DNA from: JBBDYH01 sp040901795
Lineage (GTDB): Bacteria > Planctomycetota > Planctomycetia > Pirellulales > JALHPA01
Direction: 5' to 3'
Length of the DNA: 27,593 bases
Assembly: GCA_040901795.1 (NCBI GenBank)
Contig: JBBDYH010000070.1
Span: forward strand, 1-27,593
Under the pieces are notes generated by a model. The model had not been told where the DNA came from. It ran no database searches and saw only the letters and a list, made by a program, of their open reading frames with translations. The stretch's first letter is position 1. Each line of letters begins with the position of its first letter. Shown piece by piece: positions 5,970 to 11,655 of the stretch. A program made the position numbers and the translations under genes.

Positions 5970-8900
5970 CTATTCTTTGGCGGTGGCAAGCTGCCGTTCA
6001 CAGTCGGCGAGGAGTTTGCGGTTTTCGCTGAGTAGTGATAGCCAATTGGCCCGGTGCTTAAGTTGCCCGGCCCCTTCAAGCTTCTCGAGCAGCGCGATAC
6101 TTTGCGCGAGCCGTTCCTTCGCCGCCGCGTGGTTCTTTGCTGCGATTTCAGATTTTGCCAAGCCCGTGTAAGAGTACGCCACGTCGATCTGCGCTCGGGC
6201 GTTTGCGGAATCCGCCTCGGCCAGGCGGAGGCGAATATCCAGAGCTTGCTCGTAGTGCTGTTTGGCCTCCGCCACATTTCCCAACGCCAGGTCAGTGTCG
6301 CCGAGCTTTTCATACCCCACCGACACGTCGCGCTGCGCTTCCGCAATCGCCGGATTGGCCTCGGTCAGGCGGCGGAAAATCTTTAAGCTTTGCTCGAAGT
6401 GCGTCTTGGCCTCCGGGACGTTTCTCTTGGCGAGGCTCACTTCGCCGAGTTGGTCGTACGCAATCGCCAAACCGCGCTGGAACTGGGCGTTATCCGGATC
6501 CGCTTCGGCCAGGCGGCGGCTGATCTCCAGATCTTGCTCGAAGCACTCCTTCGCCTCCGCGATGTTTCTCAGCGCCAGATGCACGTCGCCAAGCCTGCTG
6601 TAGGCAATCGACAAGTCGCTTTGCGCTTGGCTATTTGCAGCATCGGCTTCGGCCCGGCGGCGCGTGATCTCCAGATACTGCTCGAAGTGCTTCTTCGCCT
6701 CAGGGAGGTTCTGCATGGCGAGACTCACCTCGCCGAGCTTGTTGAAAGGAATCGCCACGTCGCGCTGCGCTTCGGCGTTTGTCGGATCAGCTTCTGCCAG
6801 GCGGCGGCTGATCTCCAGGTATTGCTCGAAGTGCTTTTTTGCCTCGAGCAACTCTCCCAACGCCAGGCTCACGCTGCCGAGGAAGTTGTACGAAACTGAC
6901 AAGTCGCGCTGCGCTTGGGCGCCGGCCGGATCGCCCTCGGCCAGGCGGCGACTGATCGCGAGACCTCGCTCGAAGTGCTGCTTGGCCTCCGGAAGGTTTC
7001 CCAACGCCTGCCTTTCCTCGCCCAGCTTGTTGCAGGCAACCCACAAGTCGCGCTGCGCTTCGCCGTTTGCCGGATCGGCCTCGGCCAGTCGGAGGGCAAT
7101 CTCATAAGCCTTTTGGCGTTGTTCGGCGAAGTGTGGACTTCCGACCAAAGAAAGCATGTTGCCAAGCTCATTGTGCGTGACAAACTGCGACCGCGACGCC
7201 TGGCGCGACGTATCGGCCGCTCCGGCTACCGCTTGCAGTCCATCGAGCGCGTGAGTTAAGAGCTTTTGCCGCACGGGGCGCGCGGCCGGTATCTCGGCGA
7301 GTTCTCCCTGGATGCTGTAGACAACTGTATTGAGCGTCTTGAGCGCCAGCGCGCTTTGTTCGTCCGCGCGCCGAGCATTGGCTTGTGCCTCCTGGCGCGC
7401 GGTTTCAGCTTCGGCGCGCTTGGCATCTGCCATGCGACGCGCAGCTTCTTCCTGCCGTGCAAGCTGAAGGTTGTCCGCGGCAAGGTCGGCATTCTGGTTC
7501 TTTTGCTCGTTGATCAGCAGGGCAGCGGCGATCGAGACGGCGGCCACGAGCAGCAGGGCAGCGGCAGTTGCCAGTGCCCAAGACCGGTGCTTGCGCGCGA
7601 AGCGCGCGGAGCGTTCGACGAGGGTTTCGGTCGCGGCCGTGACCGGCTCATCGGCGAGCCAGTGCTCTAGGTCGTCGCGGAGTTGTGCCGGGTTGGCGTA
7701 GCGGCCGGACGGCTTGAGGGCCATTGCTTTGAGGCAGACGGCCTCCAAAGGCTTGGGGACGGTGGGAGAGACTTGCCGAGGCTGCGGAAAATCGCCCGTT
7801 GAGACGCGTTTCAAAAGCTCACCTGCACCGCCTTGGGCCAGCTCGAACGGTGGTCGGCCAGTAAGCAGGCAATAGAGCGTTGCCCCGAGGCTATACACAT
7901 CGCTCACTGGGCCGAGCTGGTCCAGCCGTCCGGAAGCTTGTTCGGGGCTCATGTAAGCCGGTGTGCCGACGACGGCGCCCATTTCGGTCGGCGCCGAGCC
8001 AGAACCGGAGGTCGGGACGAGGGGTGGTTCATCGGGTAGCGTACTAGCGGTGTCGACATTGGACGGGCCACGAGAACCGGAGACGGGCTTCGCCAGGCCC
8101 CAGTCGACGACCAGCGTCTCGCCATATTTTCCGAGCATGATGTTGCCCGGCTTGAGATCGCGATGGAGCACTCCCCGGTCGTGTGCGTACTGGATCGCCT
8201 CGCAGACGTCAATGAACCGCCGCAACAGTTTGTGCAATTCGAGCGTGCGCTGGCCGGGGTCGCGCGGCGCGTCCTCTCTGTGGAACTTTTCAATTCGCTC
8301 GGCCAGGCTGTCGCCGCGGATGAAGCGCATGGCGTAGTAGGGGCGGCCGTCGGCGTAGGTGCCCAGCCCGTAGACCGGGACGATGCTGGGGTGCTCCAGG
8401 CCGCCGGTGATTTCGGCTTCGAGCGTGAAACGGGCGCGGCTTTGCGGGTGATCGGCGTGGCGGGCTTGGATTTCCTTGAGGGCCACTTCGCGGTTCAGCT
8501 CGGTGTCGAGCGCGACGTGGACCTCGCCCAACCCGCCACGAGCGTGGGGACGAAGGATGCGGAAGCGGCCGCCCTGAGAGGTCGGGGCGCCAACAGTGGG
8601 TGGGATGGTTTGTTCGGGATCGGGAGACCCGCGCATAACAGAGTCGGCGACGACATGCACCAGGCTGGCGTTGAGATCGGGATCGGCCAGGGAGCGGAGT
8701 TCGTCGCGGACCGAGCCGAGCGAGCTGACCGCGGCCAGACTCCGCTCGGCAACGTTGTCGTGCATCGCCAGATGCTGCCGGACCAGCGCCACGAGAAGCT
8801 GTTGCTGGTCGGAATTGAGGTCGCCTTGGCGCAGCAGAATGTCTTCGAGTGGCGTGTCTTTGTCGACGAGCCAGGCGTTCATCGCCCCGAGCAATTGCTC

Positions 8901-8972
8901 ACGGCGGACAAAGCCGTTCTGAAAGGCCAGCATGCCGACCAGCAAGTTGCGGTCGCTTGTGCCCGGCGACAT
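5970..8972 (-). CDS. Transmembrane Ser/Thr protein kinase with TPR array (kinase 2)
   Basis: A 1000-residue paralogue of kinase 1 with the same plan: N-terminal domain from DRNLLVG (residue 7), kinase at about 137-441 with GGLGEV loop, Lys166 in VALKEI, HRDLKPGN with Asp272, DWG at 290-292 and MSPEQ at 341-345. A transmembrane helix lies at about 465-487, then a coiled-coil longer than in kinase 1, then six full 48-residue TPR-like units (641-928) and a degenerate cap. The ATG at 8972 is chosen because a GGGGGTGG ribosome site precedes it and the encoded start fits the paralogue; a longer frame reaches 9146 but its extra part is Pro-rich and copies a non-coding block. It is probably transcribed first, with kinase 1 downstream. 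An RGSPD palindrome lies at residues 114-118. Confidence 0.9.
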   Translation of the reverse strand: MSPGTSDRNLLVGMLAFQNGFVRREQLLGAMNAWLVDKDTPLEDILLRQGDLNSDQQQLLVALVRQHLAMHDNVAERSLAAVSSLGSVRDELRSLADPDLNASLVHVVADSVMRGSPDPEQTIPPTVGAPTSQGGRFRILRPHARGGLGEVHVALDTELNREVALKEIQARHADHPQSRARFTLEAEITGGLEHPSIVPVYGLGTYADGRPYYAMRFIRGDSLAERIEKFHREDAPRDPGQRTLELHKLLRRFIDVCEAIQYAHDRGVLHRDLKPGNIMLGKYGETLVVDWGLAKPVSGSRGPSNVDTASTLPDEPPLVPTSGSGSAPTEMGAVVGTPAYMSPEQASGRLDQLGPVSDVYSLGATLYCLLTGRPPFELAQGGAGELLKRVSTGDFPQPRQVSPTVPKPLEAVCLKAMALKPSGRYANPAQLRDDLEHWLADEPVTAATETLVERSARFARKHRSWALATAAALLLVAAVSIAAALLINEQKNQNADLAADNLQLARQEEAARRMADAKRAEAETARQEAQANARRADEQSALALKTLNTVVYSIQGELAEIPAARPVRQKLLTHALDGLQAVAGAADTSRQASRSQFVTHNELGNMLSLVGSPHFAEQRQKAYEIALRLAEADPANGEAQRDLWVACNKLGEERQALGNLPEAKQHFERGLAISRRLAEGDPAGAQAQRDLSVSYNFLGSVSLALGELLEAKKHFEQYLEISRRLAEADPTNAEAQRDVAIPFNKLGEVSLAMQNLPEAKKHFEQYLEITRRRAEADAANSQAQSDLSIAYSRLGDVHLALRNIAEAKECFEQDLEISRRLAEADPDNAQFQRGLAIAYDQLGEVSLAKRNVPEAKTHFEQSLKIFRRLTEANPAIAEAQRDVSVGYEKLGDTDLALGNVAEAKQHYEQALDIRLRLAEADSANARAQIDVAYSYTGLAKSEIAAKNHAAAKERLAQSIALLEKLEGAGQLKHRANWLSLLSENRKLLADCERQLATAKE
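6189..7052 (-). repeat. Six tandem 144-bp units encoding 48-residue TPR-like repeats
   Basis: Six units with the same period and consensus as those in kinase 1 (RDLxVSYxxLG, LPEAKxHFEQ, LEISRRLAEADP). A half unit precedes and a worn cap follows. The copy number is one fewer than in kinase 1. Confidence 0.9.
8612..8636. repeat. REP-like palindrome inside kinase 2 (copy C)
   Basis: A diverged form of the two elements in kinase 1: gttcg-ggatc, GGGA loop, gaccc-gcgcat. It encodes MRGSPDP at the position matching copy A. The right arm is better kept than the left, so the stem is weaker. Confidence 0.45.
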
Positions 8973-9055
8973 CGGACCACCCCCTGCGGATTGTGACGAA
9001 GCGAGAACTTGCGGTATTAGCCGCCTCACGATATCCGATGCATGGCGATAGTCAA

Positions 9056-9110
9056 AGTTTTTTGAGGGGATGGGGGGAGGACAAAAAGGCGATAGAGGGA
9101 TGAGGAGAGG
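9056..9110. repeat. Upstream block of kinase 2 shared with kinase 1
   Basis: Partner of the block at 5841-5890; a purine-rich stretch ending in gcgatagagggatgaggag. It lies upstream of the chosen kinase 2 start, which supports placing the start at 8972 rather than farther out. Confidence 0.45.
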
Positions 9111-9159
9111 TGTCGGAAGTTGTTCTGCTCGGGGCCGCGCACGCAAAGCGATTTGCCGC

Positions 9160-9165
9160 TATAAT
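9160..9165 (+). promoter_or_regulatory. Candidate -10 box before the small winged-helix-like gene
   Basis: TATAAT in the setting gccgctataatgagg, 95 bases before the ATG at 9260. The same core (tataatga after a gatt-tgc) recurs at 10091, before the BON-domain gene. No convincing -35 is visible. Confidence 0.3.
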
Positions 9166-9259
9166 GAGGGTCGCGGCGATCTGGCTCATCGCGATGCGTT
9201 CATCCGGCTCATTGACTCACACGCTCTGGGGGTGATCTATTCACGAGGTCAAACTGACT

Positions 9260-9481
9260 ATGAATGAAGCGGAATTAGGCATTCTGCGAGTGTTTCGCAA
9301 GTATTCGGTGGAGGCGCATCAAATGCTGTTCGTCCACACCGGCTTCGCGAAGCCCGAGACCGCAGAATTCAATCACGCGATGCAATCCATGATTCGACGT
9401 GGCTTAATTGTCGCCGAGCGTCATCGCGGAGCGTATTCGCTGACCAGCCGAGGATACCGGGCATCGCTGCGAACGCTGTAG
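9260..9481 (+). CDS. Small winged-helix-like hypothetical protein
   Basis: A 73-residue basic protein. Residues about 34-66 (FNHAMQSMIRRGLIVAERHRG then AYSLTSRGYRA) have the look of a recognition helix followed by the hairpin wing of a MarR/PadR-like fold, with the family's common ending Y-x-L-T-x-x-G. It is too short for a full dimerising regulator, so it may be a minimal DNA- or RNA-binding protein. A GAGG ribosome site lies at 9245-9248. It is divergent from kinase 2 and convergent with the next gene, so it probably has its own promoter. Function is inferred only from the pattern. Confidence 0.6.
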   Translation: MNEAELGILRVFRKYSVEAHQMLFVHTGFAKPETAEFNHAMQSMIRRGLIVAERHRGAYSLTSRGYRASLRTL

Positions 9482-9511
9482 CGCACTTTTTTCGCCGTTA
9501 GGTCCGACGCC

Positions 9512-9540
9512 GTGGCACTGCTCGCAGCGAGCAGTGGCAC
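9512..9540. repeat. Intergenic palindrome between convergent genes
   Basis: Nine-base perfect arms cactgctcg (9516-9524) and cgagcagtg (9528-9536) flank a CAG loop, and gtg/cac extend the stem beyond one mismatch. It lies between the stops of two convergent genes, 31 bases from one and 31 from the other. A run of six T at 9487-9492 precedes it rather than follows. It may act as a transcription barrier or be a dispersed REP-like element. Confidence 0.6.
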
Positions 9541-9570
9541 AGGGCACACCGTCCGGCGTCTGCGCAGCGA

Positions 9571-9969
9571 TCATTCGGTCGCAAAGAATTCGAGCGCCTC
9601 TTTCCTGAATCGCCGCGCGCGCTCATCGTGCCGAGTGCGAATATCCGACGGGTCCTGCGTTTGCATGTGGCCGCGGGGCAGATAGGCGCAGGGGTCAAAT
9701 TGGTCCAGCAGCGCCAGCGCTTTGGCCGGCGTTTCCGCCGGACTGGCGAAAGTGTAAATCAGCTCGCCGGTCTGTTCGTCCCAGAGCGTCACCTCCAGCA
9801 CACAAACGTCCGCGTTCGTCGGCAACTCGACGCCGCAAATCAGACGGAACGCCGAACGATATCGCGAGTCTGCTCCGGGATAGATATCGCTGTCAACGCT
9901 GTAGCGACGGCCGCGAACCTGAATGACCGACGCATCGGTCAATCGCACGGAATAGACTTCACTGCTCAT
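9571..9969 (-). CDS. Hypothetical protein
   Basis: A 132-residue soluble protein with no recognised family. The first half is beta-rich (VYSVRLTDASVIQVRGRRYSV, then FRLICGVELP and CVLEVTLWDEQTGELIYTF), and the end is a charged helix (RTRHDERARRFRKEALEFFATE). No signal peptide or membrane segment is seen. The ATG at 9969 is used; the frame extends two codons to a TTG at 9975. The ribosome site is weak, and a TAGACT at 9980-9985 lies so close to the ATG that a leaderless message is possible. It converges with the gene at 9260-9481 across the palindrome. Confidence 0.6.
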   Translation of the reverse strand: MSSEVYSVRLTDASVIQVRGRRYSVDSDIYPGADSRYRSAFRLICGVELPTNADVCVLEVTLWDEQTGELIYTFASPAETPAKALALLDQFDPCAYLPRGHMQTQDPSDIRTRHDERARRFRKEALEFFATE

Positions 9970-10090
9970 GTACAATAGTCTAGGCTACAGGTAAGGGATG
10001 GGCAATCGCATTGCCTCGGATGACCGAGCGATCGAGCTAAATAAATCTCCCTGGGTCCGAGAATTATCCGCCCCGCCGCTGGTCGATTGC

Positions 10091-10096
10091 TATAAT
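10091..10096 (+). promoter_or_regulatory. Candidate -10 box upstream of the BON-domain operon
   Basis: TATAAT in the setting gattgctataatgaatcc, about 150 bases before the GTG at 10243. It may drive the three-gene set 10243-11234. No clear -35 is present at the usual distance. The rest of the gap 9970-10242 holds nothing else that I can support. Confidence 0.3.
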
Positions 10097-10242
10097 GAAT
10101 CCGTACCGCAAAGGGTACCCAAGGTGTTTCGACTACCGTCGTTTGCGTTTCCTCAAGGCCAGCCTGCTGGAATGGCCTTCTGCGACTTGATCGATTGCGG
10201 CTGACCCCCTGAACGGCAAATCCCCTTTGCTGGTTTTCGAGT

Positions 10243-10692
10243 GTGCTGGCCGATTGTCGAAGTCCCGCCGATTGGCAACGCACAAAGTTGACGCCGGACC
10301 AATCTTGTCCGCGTTGTGCTTCGCCCCCAGAAGCGGCACTCGATTGCACCGTGGGCGGGAAATTACGCCGTGGATCTGTGGCCAGGCAGCATGGCGGACT
10401 TCCAACTACGTTCAACCTTCCCGGCCACAGAAGCAGGATCCGTTTGTTATCCCGTCAACAGCCAATTCCGGACGCAAAGATCATTCAAACCATTACACGT
10501 CGGCTGGCGAACTGCGGCATTCGAGCGCCTTCGCGAGTCATGATCGCCTGCAGCGGCGGTCAGGTGACTATGTCCGGCGCCATCCAACATGAGCACATGC
10601 GACATCCCGTGCTCCGTGCTGCACGCGGAGTCGAGGGCGTTCGCAATGTCATTGATCTATTGACGAAAATTGCGGCGGCTCCTCGTTCCTGA
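10243..10692 (+). CDS. BON-domain protein
   Basis: A protein of up to 149 residues. The last 75 fit a BON domain: DAKIIQTITRRLANCGI (helix), SRVMIACSGGQVTMSGAI (strand with the V-x-L/M-x-G turn), HMRHPVLRAARGVEGVRNV (helix ending in the family's G-V-x-x-V) and IDLLTK. BON domains bind phospholipid or surfaces in osmotic-stress and secretin proteins. The first 75 residues are less certain: they include a CPRC pair and no signal peptide, and the start is GTG, so the true start could be farther in (for example TTG 10444). It is followed 54 bases later by a membrane protein gene and then a third small gene, probably one operon. Confidence 0.6.
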   Translation: MLADCRSPADWQRTKLTPDQSCPRCASPPEAALDCTVGGKLRRGSVARQHGGLPTTFNLPGHRSRIRLLSRQQPIPDAKIIQTITRRLANCGIRAPSRVMIACSGGQVTMSGAIQHEHMRHPVLRAARGVEGVRNVIDLLTKIAAAPRS

Positions 10693-10746
10693 TCCTGCTT
10701 CGCTGCACCCAGCCGTGCGGCATCCTGTTTGCAGTTTGGAGGCTCG

Positions 10747-10977
10747 ATGGCTCGTCCACAGTACCGCGACAACTATGAAGGCGGTGGTAAGTATGCGAAA
10801 CAAAATGATGCCATGCTCGATCAGGAGCAATTGCGGCTCACCGCGTGGCAAAAAGAATCAACGGTTTACAAGCCAACGTTGATACCAATCGTTTCCCTCA
10901 TCGCGGTTCTAGCGCTGGCGATTGCCGGCATGGCGGCCATTTACTATCTGGCCGCCGGCAGTACCGCCATAAACTAG
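10747..10977 (+). CDS. Small single-pass membrane protein
   Basis: A 76-residue protein with a charged N-terminal half (MARPQYRDNYEGGGKYAKQND) and one strong membrane helix near the C-terminus (IPIVSLIAVLALAIAGMAAIYYLAAG, residues about 47-72). The Lys/Arg content before the helix suggests the N-terminus stays in the cytoplasm. A GGAGG ribosome site at 10738-10742 fixes the ATG at 10747 over the in-frame TTG at 10729. The family is not recognised. It sits between the BON-domain gene and the 78-residue gene, with short gaps, so a shared role at the cell envelope is a reasonable guess. Confidence 0.7.
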   Translation: MARPQYRDNYEGGGKYAKQNDAMLDQEQLRLTAWQKESTVYKPTLIPIVSLIAVLALAIAGMAAIYYLAAGSTAIN

Positions 10978-10997
10978 TCCAGCAGGATTGAAGACAC

Positions 10998-11234
10998 ATG
11001 CTCCGAGACATCGATTACGCCGCGACAGCGGTCAAGACAGCGATTATTGAAAAGTTTGGCAGACAATTCGAATTACAAGACCTTACCGTCACTGCCGACG
11101 ACACAGCGATTTCCATCCACCATCAGGGACGTTCGGCTAAAGGCACGCGACACGCACTACTAGCCGCGGTCCGCGACGCACAGGACTTCAATCAACTGTG
11201 GCAAGTATTGCAACCCGCTAAGACCTCTGACTAA
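10998..11234 (+). CDS. Small hypothetical protein, third gene of the BON operon
   Basis: A 78-residue soluble protein: helix (YAATAVKTAIIEKFG), two strands (FELQDLTVTAD and TAISIHHQGRS), then helices (ALLAAVRDAQDFNQLWQVL). The alpha-beta-beta-alpha order and size recall small ligand or dimer domains, but no family is recognised. The ATG at 10998 has AGGA 11 bases before it. It starts 20 bases after the membrane protein gene, so it is very likely co-transcribed with it. Confidence 0.65.
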   Translation: MLRDIDYAATAVKTAIIEKFGRQFELQDLTVTADDTAISIHHQGRSAKGTRHALLAAVRDAQDFNQLWQVLQPAKTSD

Positions 11235-11655
11235 TCGCCGTTTTTGCCGGTCGTGGCTCGCCGCGGCGCGCAGTGGCGCGTGTTGCCGAGCAGATCGGGC
11301 GGAGCTGGCGGCCCCTGCTCAGCGCGCCCAGAAGTCGCCGAATTCGTACATCTGGATGGGGTCTTCTGTCCCGGGAGACCTCGCCTAACGTGCCTTTGCC
11401 GTCGCGGCAACCTCCAGCTTGGCGGGCGCGGACTTCATCGGCCAGAAGTTTAAGAACTCGTACATGCGGATCGGTTCCGTCTTTCCAGACACGCTGACAT
11501 CGCACGATCGATACGAGTTCTTCAATCCGCAACAGGAATCGTCATCACCTAGAGATAGGCGACGACCGGACTACAACTGACCGCGCGCTGATAACCGCGG
11601 ATAGCGCCGACATCACAGATACGCGGATGCTCCGTCCATTTCATCCGCCGACGAG
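11235..11655. other. Gap with a relic duplicated peptide on the minus strand
   Basis: No complete gene is supported here. On the minus strand, an open stretch from about 11550 down to a TAG at 11385-11387 encodes KTEPIRMYEFLNFWP and a KSAPAKLEV tail. After that stop the same frame continues with GTEDPIQMYEFGDFWAR and another stop near 11322. The two segments (about 11438-11485 and 11323-11372) are alike at DNA level too. No ATG with a ribosome site precedes them. This looks like the repeated 3' end of a lost gene; the parent family is not recognised. The remainder shows nothing I can support. Confidence 0.4.

Noticed and set aside
8973..9146. 58-codon N-terminal extension of kinase 2
   Set aside because: Pro-rich, no counterpart in kinase 1 or 3, and it is encoded by a block shared with the non-coding upstream region of kinase 1.
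9070..9267. Plus-strand frame of 65 codons upstream of the winged-helix-like gene
   Set aside because: Composition follows the purine-rich upstream repeat block, no ribosome site, and it overlaps the next gene's start.
9966..10415. Minus-strand open frame of 149 codons before the BON gene
   Set aside because: Overlaps the BON frame antisense, has no domain pattern, and runs over the candidate promoter.
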